Origin: an uncultured Veillonella sp.
Lineage (GTDB): Bacteria > Bacillota > Negativicutes > Veillonellales > Veillonellaceae
Assembly: GCA_915066865.1 (NCBI GenBank)
Contig: CAJZEE010000021.1
Span: 1-24,826, forward strand
Direction: 5' to 3'
Length of the DNA stretch: 24,826 nt
In this document: positions 7,820 through 15,709 of the stretch, in pieces
How the letters are laid out: each line of letters starts with the position of its first letter
Numbering within the stretch: position 1 is the stretch's first letter
The notes under the pieces: generated by a model
Seen by the model: the letters and a program-made list of their open reading frames with translations, nothing else
What the model was told of the DNA's origin: nothing
The model's database searches: none
Position numbers and translations under genes: made by a program

Positions 7820-8758
7820 ATGCTTGAAATTATATCTGCTTTAACACCGTTTTTATTACTGGGCTTAGTGGCTGCTGGCTTATCTCGCCTTTCTGGGGTA
7901 GCCTTATCTATGGTTGTAGTACCAACTTTATTGATTTGGGGTGCAACTGCGGTTGACGTAATCGCCTTTATGTTGCTCTTTGTGGTGTACAACAACTTCA
8001 CTATGGAAACACAAGATATTCGTTTAGATTATAAAGATCTTGTCTTATTCCCTAAATGGCGCTTGTGCATTCCCTTCATTTTGAGTTTGGTGAGTGCCTT
8101 CTTTGTTCCTGCTGCAGGCATTGCTGTTTTTATGGCTTGCTTTGTTTTAGAGTTATTGGCTACTGTGTATAAACGCATTCCTGAAAATAAACGGCCTCGT
8201 TTACAGCGCGTAATAGTAGCATCGATTTTGAGTGCCATTGTAACAGCTGTAGGTGCTTATATAGGCCCTAAAATTCCTAGTGAATTCTACTTTGTCTGTG
8301 TAGGCTTAGCCATTTTAATCGTTACGGACTTTGCATGGTATGCCGGCAAGCATAGAGATGCTTTTAGAAGTGTATGGGATAGCATTTGGGCTGGTTTTAA
8401 TATATTCTTAGGCATGTTTGGCGTAGAGGCTTCATATTATCCAGCTGCACTAACGCGATCCATTCCAAATCCAATGGATCGCATGTTGCCTATGGTTACT
8501 GTAGTAGGGGGCTATGCAGGACTTATGGTAGTATTCGGCTTTTATAACATTTTTTCTATACCGTCTTTAATTACAGCTATTGGTGCTGCTATAGGGATAC
8601 GCCTCTTTGGTATGTATGAATTTCCTCGGAATGGCAGTTTCTCTTATTTGGCAATCGGTTTTGCCGTGGCTGCTGTAATTTGCTTGTATCTCGTATCTCC
8701 GACACCAGTTGGTTTTGATCATATTAATACCTTAGTTTCTCAACCAATTGGCCAATAA
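7820..8758 (+). CDS. Multi-pass membrane protein, TSUP (TauE/SafE)-like
   Basis: The start is ATG 7820 (313 residues): GGGAGG at 7808-7813 is well placed for it, while the in-frame ATG at 7772 has none. The chain has about eight hydrophobic segments and two similar halves. Each half opens with a Gly-rich membrane entry: GLVAAGLSRLSGVALSMVVV near 15-34, and GFNIFLGMFGVEASYYPAAL in the second half. This layout resembles TSUP exporters, which move small sulfur- or carbon-containing anions, but the usual GxGGG signature is degenerate. Substrate unknown. It follows the five-HTH gene by 54 bases with no terminator between. It could instead belong to another small-transporter family. Confidence 0.55.
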   Translation: MLEIISALTPFLLLGLVAAGLSRLSGVALSMVVVPTLLIWGATAVDVIAFMLLFVVYNNFTMETQDIRLDYKDLVLFPKWRLCIPFILSLVSAFFVPAAGIAVFMACFVLELLATVYKRIPENKRPRLQRVIVASILSAIVTAVGAYIGPKIPSEFYFVCVGLAILIVTDFAWYAGKHRDAFRSVWDSIWAGFNIFLGMFGVEASYYPAALTRSIPNPMDRMLPMVTVVGGYAGLMVVFGFYNIFSIPSLITAIGAAIGIRLFGMYEFPRNGSFSYLAIGFAVAAVICLYLVSPTPVGFDHINTLVSQPIGQ

Positions 8759-8808
8759 TAATAGATAATGTAAGTCTATTGATATATTTTAATAAGTTCT
8801 TTAGTTGC

Positions 8809-8837
8809 TTTCACCTAGGAGCTAATTGGATTATAAT
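8809..8837 (+). promoter_or_regulatory. Candidate promoter for the UDG-fold gene
   Basis: A perfect TATAAT at 8832-8837 is preceded at 17 bases by TTTCAC (8809-8814), a weak -35. It gives a leader of about 60 bases before ATG 8907. Confidence 0.4.
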
Positions 8838-8906
8838 GTGTGATATATCTCATATATTGTATTGAAAATTAAGTTCATATTAGAATGTGAAAGGAGTTGA
8901 TGCTAT

Positions 8907-9500
8907 ATGGCAGAAACAATTGAAACAAGACCATTCCCTCCATTCTTACCAAAGAAGGCAACAGTCATGATGATGGGCACATTTCCTCCAGAACAATCAA
9001 AACGTGCTATGGAATTCCATTATCCAAATTTCCAAAATGATATGTGGCGTGTTTTTGGCCTCGTATTCTTTGATGAAAAGGATCATTTTAGAGATGGTGA
9101 GGAAAAAGCGATGGATCCTGAGAAGATTAAAGCCTTTTTGTCTGAAGCTGGAATTGCATCTTGTCCTACTGTTTTGAAAGCTATTCGCGAAAAGGAGAAT
9201 GCATCTGATGCATTTCTTAAGGTCGTTGAACCAGTTCCACTTGCGGACGTACTGGAGCAAATCCCTGACTGTAAGCATATTGGTACAACAGGCGGCAAGG
9301 CTACGGAGATTTTATTGAGCCTTTTACCAGAAAAGGTTAAATTACCTAAAACTGGTGAAACAATTCCTTTTGTATTTAATGGTCGGGAATTGACATTGAC
9401 ACGTTTGCCATCTACATCACGTGCTTATCCGTTGAGCCTACCGAAAAAGGCTGAAGCGTATAAGAATTTCTTCAAAGCTTGTGGTCTAAAAACAAAATAA
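8907..9500 (+). CDS. Uracil-DNA glycosylase superfamily protein, HDG/MUG-like
   Basis: Members of this fold excise deaminated bases from DNA. The 197-residue chain has both superfamily signatures: motif 1 at 24-30 (GTFPPEQ, where hypoxanthine-DNA glycosylases have GSFPG) and motif 2 at 167-174 (LPSTSRAY, usually LPSTSPAN). The YPNFQNDMWRVFG segment (39-51) matches the YxxPRNxFWxxxG element of family 6/MUG-like enzymes. It is a stand-alone cytoplasmic protein. AAGGAG at 8891-8896 is 10 bases from ATG 8907. Both motifs carry changes near the active site, so activity and substrate are uncertain: deoxyinosine or uracil removal is possible, and so is a non-enzymatic role. It is flanked by its own promoter candidate and terminator. 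Confidence 0.75.
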   Translation: MAETIETRPFPPFLPKKATVMMMGTFPPEQSKRAMEFHYPNFQNDMWRVFGLVFFDEKDHFRDGEEKAMDPEKIKAFLSEAGIASCPTVLKAIREKENASDAFLKVVEPVPLADVLEQIPDCKHIGTTGGKATEILLSLLPEKVKLPKTGETIPFVFNGRELTLTRLPSTSRAYPLSLPKKAEAYKNFFKACGLKTK

Positions 9501-9513
9501 ATATTTAAAGTAG

Positions 9514-9574
9514 CACCTTTAATAGTTGGCTTTGGGTCTTTTGGTCTCATCTGTCGCTATTGAAGGTGTTTTTA
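9514..9574 (+). terminator. Terminator after the UDG-fold gene
   Basis: A 12-bp stem pairs 9514-9525 (CACCTTTAATAG) with 9557-9568 (CTATTGAAGGTG), with one G-T pair, across a 31-base loop. Five T follow. The long loop makes it less typical. Confidence 0.7.
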
Positions 9575-9679
9575 TATCGTAAAAATATATGAGATATTAA
9601 AATGGAATTTAATGCATATTTATTGTGAATATGTAGTTTGTTATAAATAAAATTGATGAGATATATAATATTTTAATTC

Positions 9680-9707
9680 TTGTTTTTTATAATGAGAGGT
9701 TTATAAT
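9680..9707 (+). promoter_or_regulatory. Candidate promoter of the MFS transporter gene
   Basis: TTGTTT (9680-9685), 16 bases, then a perfect TATAAT (9702-9707). A second TATAAT at 9688-9693 lacks a partner. A TTGACA at 9728-9733 is too close to the start codon to be a -35. Confidence 0.4.
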
Positions 9708-9759
9708 TAACCGTTGTCGCAAACTGGTTGACAATAATTTAAAAAATGGAGTTGATAAT

Positions 9760-11010
9760 ATGGATAAGGCTAAGGAGGCCTTGTGGACAAAATCCTTTGT
9801 CCTTGATACTTTGATTAATTTCTTAGTATTTTTAATTTATTATTTATTAATCGTTATTATTGCGGTTGTAGCAAAAGATAATCTTCATGCTACGGCTAGT
9901 CAAGCGGGACTTGCTGTTGGTATATATATTATTGGCACCGTTGTAGCCCGTTTGTTGGCAGGGCGGTTTATCAGTATCCTAGGGTGTCGCAAGATGCTCT
10001 ATTTAGGGTTATTGATTTACTTGATTTCAACGGCTATGTATTTCTACACACCTAATTTACTAATGCTTGATAGTGTTCGTTTCTTAAATGGTTTTGCTTA
10101 TGGTATTACATCTACTGCTACAAGTACTATCATAGCTGCTATTATTCCTACGTCACGCCGTGGGGAAGGGATTAACTATTATGGCTTATCTACCTCTCTC
10201 GCCGCTGCAGTAGGGCCATTCTTAGGTATCTTGATGCTTCATAGTCTTGGTTATGATTTTATCATCGCATTCTGTGTTGCACTTATCATCCTTTGCGGTA
10301 TTGGCTCTGTCATCATGAAATTTAATGAACCTAAACTTGGTATCGAATCAGAAGCACATAAGGGCATTAGAATCTCGGACTACATTGAACCACGGATGAA
10401 TTCAATCAGTCTTGTTTCCATTCTAGTCGGCTTTGCATACTCTGGTGTTATTGGCTTTATGGCAGCCTACACAAAAGACCTAGATCTTATTATGGCAGGT
10501 ACCTTCTTCTTTGTTGTATATGCTGTAGTTATTACTATAACAAGACCATTGCTTGGCATTGTGTTTGATATGAAAGGGGAAAACTTTGTTCTTTATCCTT
10601 GTTTTGTATCCTTAGCACTTGGTATTTTCTTATTATCCATCGCCCACTCTACATGGCTTGTGCTTTTATCGGCTGTGTTTGTTGGCCTTGGATATGGTAC
10701 ATTTATGTCCAACGGACAAGCTGTTACTGTTAAAATAGTACCTGTTCATCGTATTGGTGTTGCCACATCCACATACTTCATTGCCTTGGACATGGGGCTA
10801 GGCTTTGGCCCCTATATTTTAGGCGCTGTTAAAGAGGTTGTAGGTTATACTAGTATGTTCCATGTAACCGTTGTTGTGGCGCTCCTTGCGCTGGTTGTTT
10901 ATTATTTATTATATGGTCGTTATGTGGGGACTGAGAAAGACCTCTCGTTGAAAGCTCGCGCTGAAGAAGAAGAAATTAGGAATCGTAAACATAATGGTAA
11001 GCTTGCGTAA
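9760..11010 (+). CDS. Major facilitator superfamily transporter
   Basis: The 416-residue protein has twelve predicted membrane segments in two six-helix halves joined by a charged loop (about 190-215). The loop after helix 2 has a degenerate MFS motif A (GRFISILGCRK, residues 68-78). RFLNGFAYGITSTATST (about 107-123) is the Gly-rich helix 4 typical of drug/metabolite exporters of the YfcJ/AraJ type. The end is a charged cytoplasmic tail. Substrate cannot be read from sequence. ATGGAG at 9746-9751 serves ATG 9760. The gene is alone, converging on pepT across a shared terminator. Confidence 0.8.
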   Translation: MDKAKEALWTKSFVLDTLINFLVFLIYYLLIVIIAVVAKDNLHATASQAGLAVGIYIIGTVVARLLAGRFISILGCRKMLYLGLLIYLISTAMYFYTPNLLMLDSVRFLNGFAYGITSTATSTIIAAIIPTSRRGEGINYYGLSTSLAAAVGPFLGILMLHSLGYDFIIAFCVALIILCGIGSVIMKFNEPKLGIESEAHKGIRISDYIEPRMNSISLVSILVGFAYSGVIGFMAAYTKDLDLIMAGTFFFVVYAVVITITRPLLGIVFDMKGENFVLYPCFVSLALGIFLLSIAHSTWLVLLSAVFVGLGYGTFMSNGQAVTVKIVPVHRIGVATSTYFIALDMGLGFGPYILGAVKEVVGYTSMFHVTVVVALLALVVYYLLYGRYVGTEKDLSLKARAEEEEIRNRKHNGKLA

Positions 11011-11020
11011 AATGTAAAAT

Positions 11021-11058
11021 AAAAGGACTATACGAGCCTAGGCTCGTATAGTCCTTTT
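11021..11058. terminator. Bidirectional terminator between the MFS gene and pepT
   Basis: A perfect 38-base palindrome, centred at 11039/11040 (TA in CCTAGG), has A-runs on the left and T-runs on the right. It therefore works on both strands and ends both convergent transcripts. Nothing else separates the two genes. Confidence 0.9.
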
Positions 11059-11088
11059 TGGTTATCTAGTACTGCTTTGCTAATATTA

Positions 11089-12312
11089 TTATTTTTCAAT
11101 ATTTACAATATTAACGATAACTTCAACAGCTTTTTTCATATCATCGATACATGCGAATTCATGACGACCATGTAGATTTTCTACGCCTGTAAAAATATTT
11201 GGTGTAGGAATGCCCATGAAGGAGATTTTGGATCCATCTGTGCCACCGCGAATAGGATCACAAATAGGTGTAATTCCAGCTTTTTTCATTGCTGCTTTGG
11301 CTACGTTTACGCATTCCATATTGTCTTTAATGATATCGTACATGTTATAGTATTGGTCTTTTACAGAGACCTCACATACTTCACGCCCATATATTTCATT
11401 CAATGTTTGACCTGCTTGTAAGAAGAATGCTTTTTTTGCTTCGAACAATTCCTTATTATGATCGCGGATAATATAGTTCATTTTGCCGGTATCTACTTGT
11501 GTTTCCATGCTCATGAGCATAAAGAAACCTTGGCGACCACATGTGTGCTCAGGAACAGCTGCTCCTGGTAATAAAGCATCAAATTGCATAGCTAGTTTAG
11601 CACAGTTGATCATAATGCCTTTGGCAGTACCTGTGTGAACAGATACGCCTTTGAGGGTTACTGTACCGCCAGCAGCGTTAAAGGTTTCATATTCGAGTTG
11701 GCCTAGGCTTTCACCATCGATAGTGTAAGCATAGTCTACAGGAAATTGTTTAATATCGAAGTGGTCAGCACCAGTACCGATTTCTTCATCTGGACCGAAA
11801 GCACACATGATTTTACCATGTTTGATTTCTGGGTGAGATACGAGATAGGCGAGGGCTTCCATGATTTCACAGATGCCAGCCTTGTCATCACCACCAAGAA
11901 GTGTTAGACCATCGGTTACAACTAAGGACTTGCCAATGTAATTTTTTAGGTTAGGAAAATCTGTACGACGGGTGAAGATTTGATGTTCTTCATTAAGGCA
12001 AATATCACTACCATCATAGTTTTCTACGATACGAGGCTTAATATTTTCTGCGTTATAATCAGCTGTATCCATATGGGCAATGAAGCCGATGGAAGGAGTT
12101 TTCTCATCAGTATTAGCATTTAATGTGCCGATGACAAAACCATTTTCACGATTATAAATAACCTCATCTAATCCTATTGCTTTTAAATCGGGGACGAGCA
12201 CATTCGTAGCAAAGTCTACTTGAGTTTGAGTACTAGGAATGGTTGTACTTTCCTCATTAGACCGTGTATTTATGCTCGTATAGCGTACAAAACGTTCGAC
12301 CATTGATTCCAT
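11089..12312 (-). CDS. pepT: Peptidase T (tripeptide aminopeptidase)
   Basis: PepT is a cytoplasmic dizinc M20 aminopeptidase that removes the N-terminal residue of tripeptides. The 407-residue length matches the family (E. coli 408). Metal and catalytic residues are in order: His80 and Asp82 in IAHMDTADYN, Asp142 in LLGGDDKAG, Glu176/Glu177 in FGPDEEIGTG, Asp199 in TIDGESLG, and the late His in GRHEFACID. GAGGAGG, 6 bases from ATG 12312, sets the start. It diverges from an oligopeptide transporter gene across a 246-base spacer, so peptide uptake and breakdown are probably co-controlled. Confidence 0.96.
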   Translation of the reverse strand: MESMVERFVRYTSINTRSNEESTTIPSTQTQVDFATNVLVPDLKAIGLDEVIYNRENGFVIGTLNANTDEKTPSIGFIAHMDTADYNAENIKPRIVENYDGSDICLNEEHQIFTRRTDFPNLKNYIGKSLVVTDGLTLLGGDDKAGICEIMEALAYLVSHPEIKHGKIMCAFGPDEEIGTGADHFDIKQFPVDYAYTIDGESLGQLEYETFNAAGGTVTLKGVSVHTGTAKGIMINCAKLAMQFDALLPGAAVPEHTCGRQGFFMLMSMETQVDTGKMNYIIRDHNKELFEAKKAFFLQAGQTLNEIYGREVCEVSVKDQYYNMYDIIKDNMECVNVAKAAMKKAGITPICDPIRGGTDGSKISFMGIPTPNIFTGVENLHGRHEFACIDDMKKAVEVIVNIVNIEK

Positions 12313-12480
12313 AATGAGCCTCCTCGTAAGTAAACATACGTGTTATACAGGGTAGTATACGATACCGTTACATAATAGAGATTCTTAATATACTTTCATT
12401 GTAGAACAGGGACGCCAAAAATGCAAAATAATTATTTATAGGGGGTGTGTTGTTTTATTCGCATAGTGCATAGAAAACCA

Positions 12481-12509
12481 TTGAACCATGTGTAGTACCG
12501 TGTTAGTAT
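12481..12509 (+). promoter_or_regulatory. Candidate promoter of the OPT transporter gene
   Basis: TTGAAC (12481-12486), 17 bases, TAGTAT (12504-12509). The leader would be about 45 bases, ending in a strong GAGGAGG. The pepT promoter must lie in the same spacer, near TATACT on the minus strand at about 12357-12362, but I see no good -35 for it. Confidence 0.5.
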
Positions 12510-12558
12510 AAAGGTGAATAGTTATACGTTTGTACTTTTTCTGTGAGGAGGTTTTACT

Positions 12559-14496
12559 ATGTCGGACGAGGTTCGTTCCATTCCACCCATAGAACCGGTG
12601 TTAGATCCTAAGAAAGATTACGTAGAGATTAACTCATATGTAGTCTTCTGGGGCTTGTTCTATGCGGCAGTTTTCACACTGGCTGTTGGCTATTTATGTT
12701 TGAAAATCGGTCAAACAGTAGATGCCTTTGCACCAGTATCTGTACTTGCTATGGGTACAGCAGTTATTTTAAAGCGACAAAATGCTTTTGCCGAAACGGT
12801 ACACATTCAAGCTATCGCTAGTTCTAGTACGAACACATTAGCAGGGGCTATGTTCTTTTTGCCAGCCCTTTACATCTGGAATGTAACAGATGTATCTTTT
12901 GTACAAATGGCGATTCCTATCATTCTTGGCGGCGTTTTAGGTGTTTTATTATGCGTTATGTTCCGCCGCTATTTCGTTGAAGAAATGCACTATGTGTATC
13001 CGTTCCCAAGTGGTCGTGCTGCAGCGGAAGTATTGATGAGTAATGAAGGTAGCAAAGCAAAACTTATGCTTGGCTCTGGTTTAATTGCTCTCGTGTATGA
13101 CTTTATTCTTAATAGTTTAGGGTGGTGGCAAGAGGTTATTCGCACTGCTACCTTTAAGTGGGGGGCAGCCCTTGCAGATCAAACTAAGCTAACCGCAGCG
13201 GTAGATACTGATGCAGCATTGCTTGGCCTTGGTTATTTCACGGGCCTTCGCTATGCGGCTATCATTGCAGCCGGCTCTTTCTTCTCTTGGTTTGTATGTA
13301 TTCCGATTGTGTACTATTTAGCACCTGAACATATTATGCAAATTGGCGGTCATGCAGTTCCATTGGGCGAGGCCCCAATTCGCAAGGTATTCCTCGATTA
13401 TGTTCGTCATATTGGTATCGGCATGCTCGCTATGGCAGGCATTATTGGTTTGATTACAATGTCTAAAGTGGTAGCAAATGTTGTTAAAAATGCAGTGCTT
13501 GATATCTTTAGTTCTAAAACTGTAGATGTTAATTTGCTTCGTACACAACGTGATGTACCTACATCTTGGATTGGTGCTGGCATCTTGTTATGTACAGTTT
13601 TATTTGCAGCATATTTCCATTTTATGTATGCTGAAAGCTTCGGACAAACAATTGTAGCATTCTTAATTGTTCTTATTATGTCATTCCTATTATCTGTAGT
13701 GGGGATTAGTTCCATCGCTTATACAGGTACAGAACCAGTTTCAGGTATGACAATCTTTATGATTATTATCTCCGCTGTATGCTTAACCGCAGCAGGTATG
13801 ACTGGTAAGGTCGGTATGATTGCAGTCCTCATGATGGCATCCTTTATTGGTACTACTATTGGGATGGCTGGTAACTTTATGTCTGAACTTAAGGTGGCAC
13901 ATATGACAGGTGCTACACCTAAGAAAATGGAACAATGGCAAATCGTTGGTACTATTCTTTGTGCCGTACTTTCTGTAGGTGTTATGATTCTTTTAAACGA
14001 TGCTTATGGATTTGTAGGAGATCATGCATTAAATGCACCTCAAGCGAATGCTATGGCCGCAATCATTGAGCCAATGATGACTGGTGGTAGTGCTCAATGG
14101 CCTCTTTATATGGCTGGTGCATTATTTGCAATCATCTTGTGGATGGTAAGAGTTCCCCCGTTGGCATTTGCCTTGGGCACATACTTGCCAATGGAAATTA
14201 ATACACCATTACTTATCGGAGGTTTGATTGCGTATCTTGTACAAAATAGTACAAAAGACAAAGAATTGGCAGATCTTCGCTTCTCCAAAGGTAGTACAAT
14301 TGCCTCTGGTCTCGTAGCCGGTGGTGCTATTGGATCCTTGTTCAGTGCGGTACTTCGCATTGCAGGTGTTGATGTATTCGCTCAAGCTTGGGTAGAAACA
14401 CCTGAAGCGACATACCTCAGTATCGTAATGTATTTATTACTCTGTACGTTCTTGTACAAGGTAGCTATGTATATAAAAGCTAAACATGCTAAATAA
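12559..14496 (+). CDS. OPT-family oligopeptide transporter
   Basis: The 645-residue membrane protein has about 14-16 hydrophobic segments and belongs to the OPT/YSL family, which imports peptides or metal chelates by proton coupling. Visible family features are the N-terminal LKIGQTVDAFAPVSVLAMG near 48-66, the HIQAIASSSTNTLAGAMFFL block near 83-102, and YPFPSGRAAAEVL near 151-163. A Gly/Pro-rich late segment, PPLALGTYLPME-like, lies near 535. GAGGAGG at 12545-12551 serves ATG 12559. The divergent neighbour is peptidase T, which supports a di-/tripeptide or longer peptide substrate. The bacterial OPT family also includes members moving other compounds, so the substrate is inferred. Confidence 0.9.
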   Translation: MSDEVRSIPPIEPVLDPKKDYVEINSYVVFWGLFYAAVFTLAVGYLCLKIGQTVDAFAPVSVLAMGTAVILKRQNAFAETVHIQAIASSSTNTLAGAMFFLPALYIWNVTDVSFVQMAIPIILGGVLGVLLCVMFRRYFVEEMHYVYPFPSGRAAAEVLMSNEGSKAKLMLGSGLIALVYDFILNSLGWWQEVIRTATFKWGAALADQTKLTAAVDTDAALLGLGYFTGLRYAAIIAAGSFFSWFVCIPIVYYLAPEHIMQIGGHAVPLGEAPIRKVFLDYVRHIGIGMLAMAGIIGLITMSKVVANVVKNAVLDIFSSKTVDVNLLRTQRDVPTSWIGAGILLCTVLFAAYFHFMYAESFGQTIVAFLIVLIMSFLLSVVGISSIAYTGTEPVSGMTIFMIIISAVCLTAAGMTGKVGMIAVLMMASFIGTTIGMAGNFMSELKVAHMTGATPKKMEQWQIVGTILCAVLSVGVMILLNDAYGFVGDHALNAPQANAMAAIIEPMMTGGSAQWPLYMAGALFAIILWMVRVPPLAFALGTYLPMEINTPLLIGGLIAYLVQNSTKDKELADLRFSKGSTIASGLVAGGAIGSLFSAVLRIAGVDVFAQAWVETPEATYLSIVMYLLLCTFLYKVAMYIKAKHAK

Positions 14497-14574
14497 ATTA
14501 CATACTATATATCCTAAATGAATTGAATAGCTTATTTATTCTATAAATAACCAGGAATCCTCCATTTTGGGGAT

Positions 14575-14622
14575 GACCGCCTTTATCAAGTTTCATCTAT
14601 GCTTGGTAAAGGCGGTCTTTTT
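14575..14622 (+). terminator. Terminator after the OPT transporter gene
   Basis: A 16-bp stem pairs 14575-14590 with 14602-14617 (core GACCGCCTTTA/TAAAGGCGGTC, one G-T pair). The loop is 11 bases and five T follow. Confidence 0.9.
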
Positions 14623-14645
14623 ATATACTTAGGAATGTTATTTTC

Positions 14646-14666
14646 GATATAGCTAAAAACTATATC
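14646..14666. promoter_or_regulatory. Operator-like inverted repeat GATATAG-N7-CTATATC
   Basis: Perfect 7-bp arms (14646-14652 and 14660-14666) lie about 30 bases upstream of the -35 of the binding-protein gene. The half-site CTATATC recurs at 14708-14714 inside the promoter spacer, so a regulator could bind at both places. The regulator is unknown. Confidence 0.45.
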
Positions 14667-14697
14667 AATTCAATACCTATTGGTATAGTTGGATTTA

Positions 14698-14726
14698 TTG
14701 ACCCGTACTATATCGAATGTTATCAT
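14698..14726 (+). promoter_or_regulatory. Promoter of the binding-protein/mmuM unit
   Basis: TTGACC (14698-14703), 17 bases, TATCAT (14721-14726). Transcription would start near 14733, leaving a leader of about 115 bases that begins with a hairpin. Confidence 0.6.
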
Positions 14727-14732
14727 AAAACT

Positions 14733-14758
14733 ATAATACCTTTAGAGGTATTATTTTT
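14733..14758 (+). promoter_or_regulatory. Leader hairpin with terminator-like shape
   Basis: ATAATACCT (14733-14741) pairs with AGGTATTAT (14746-14754) over a TTAG loop and is followed by T-rich sequence. It sits almost at the predicted 5' end, so it may stabilise the mRNA or attenuate it. A second hairpin, CTCTGTT (14807-14813) with AACAGAG (14823-14829), lies just before the ribosome site. No known riboswitch fold is recognised. Confidence 0.4.
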
Positions 14759-14847
14759 ATTATGCTCATAAGTGTAAGTATAGATATATTAGTTGATTAA
14801 GAAGAACTCTGTTTCTAGATAGAACAGAGAGAAGTAAGGATAATAAT

Positions 14848-15633
14848 ATGAAATTTAAGAAAATAGCAGCTCTATTAGGGGCTTTCACCATTGCTAGTAG
14901 TTTATTAATCGCAGGCTGTGGTCAGGAGGGGAATAGTCAGAAGGCATGGCGCGTAGGTACTGATGCGACCTATGCACCATTTGGTTTTAAAGATAAAGAT
15001 AGTGGTAAATTAGCTGGATTTGATATTGATATTATCAATGCGATTGCAAACGAAGAGGGCATAGAAGCAGATATTCAAAATCTAAACTTTGATGCGCTTT
15101 TACCAGCATTACAAAGTAACACCATCGACATCGCTATTTCGGATATGACTATTTCTGAAGAACGAGCAAAATCCGTTGATTTTAGTAAACCGTACTATAT
15201 TGCAGGTAATGGTCTCGTTGTGAACATTGATAACACCAATATTAATAGCTTTAAGGATCTAGAAGGGAAACGTATAGGTGTTTCTATTGGTTCTACTGGA
15301 GCTGAAATCGCCAGTAAGATTCCAAATGCCGAGGTACGTCAGTTTAATATCATCGTCGATGCTTTCTTAGAACTACAAAATAAAGGTGTCGATGTAGTTA
15401 TCAACGATACACCAGTAAATGAATATTATGTTAATGGTAAGGGCAAAGGTATCGCAAAGGTCACTGGAGAAGATTATGATGCGGCGCCATTAGGCATTGC
15501 TGTGAAAAAAGGCAATACAGAGTTGCTTAACAAAATCAATGATGGTTTGGCTAAGATCAAAGCAAATGGTAAATACGCAGAAATTTATAAGAAATGGTTT
15601 GGTAAGGAACCTCCAGCAGAGGTATTAAAATAG
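14848..15633 (+). CDS. Amino-acid ABC transporter substrate-binding lipoprotein
   Basis: This is a family 3 (GlnH/FliY-like) periplasmic binding protein of 261 residues that delivers a polar amino acid to an ABC importer. A lipoprotein signal ends in the lipobox LIAGC, with Cys24 as the lipid attachment site. Family features follow: WRVGTDATYAPFGFKD (34-49), GFDIDIINAIA, ISDMTISEERAKSVDFSKPY, and the closing IYKKWFG. No permease or ATPase gene is adjacent, so the binding protein is an orphan here. The next gene, 76 bases on, is a homocysteine S-methyltransferase, which hints at a sulfur amino acid ligand (methionine, S-methylmethionine or cystine); this is inference. GTAAGGA upstream serves ATG 14848. 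Confidence 0.9.
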   Translation: MKFKKIAALLGAFTIASSLLIAGCGQEGNSQKAWRVGTDATYAPFGFKDKDSGKLAGFDIDIINAIANEEGIEADIQNLNFDALLPALQSNTIDIAISDMTISEERAKSVDFSKPYYIAGNGLVVNIDNTNINSFKDLEGKRIGVSIGSTGAEIASKIPNAEVRQFNIIVDAFLELQNKGVDVVINDTPVNEYYVNGKGKGIAKVTGEDYDAAPLGIAVKKGNTELLNKINDGLAKIKANGKYAEIYKKWFGKEPPAEVLK

Positions 15634-15709
15634 TTTGTAGATAGTACCAGAATGTATTATTTGATATAATATGCTAGGTAAGCCTCGTGTTATATGAGGT
15701 ATGTATAGA

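Larger units (their letters stand above)
14497..14847. other. Gene-free 351-base spacer rich in inverted repeats
   Basis: I see no gene here. It holds an AT hairpin (TTATTTAT, 14532-14539, with ATAAATAA, 14543-14550), the OPT terminator, a GATATAG/CTATATC inverted repeat, an ATACC/GGTAT repeat (14673-14686), a promoter, and two leader hairpins before the next gene. Confidence 0.7.

Noticed and set aside
9728..9733. Perfect TTGACA as the MFS gene -35 box
   Set aside because: A -10 at the normal distance would overlap the ribosome site and start codon, and no TATAAT-like sequence fits.
14733..14847. S-box (SAM) riboswitch or T-box before the binding-protein gene
   Set aside because: The hairpins are simple and short; none of the conserved S-box or T-box sequence blocks is seen.
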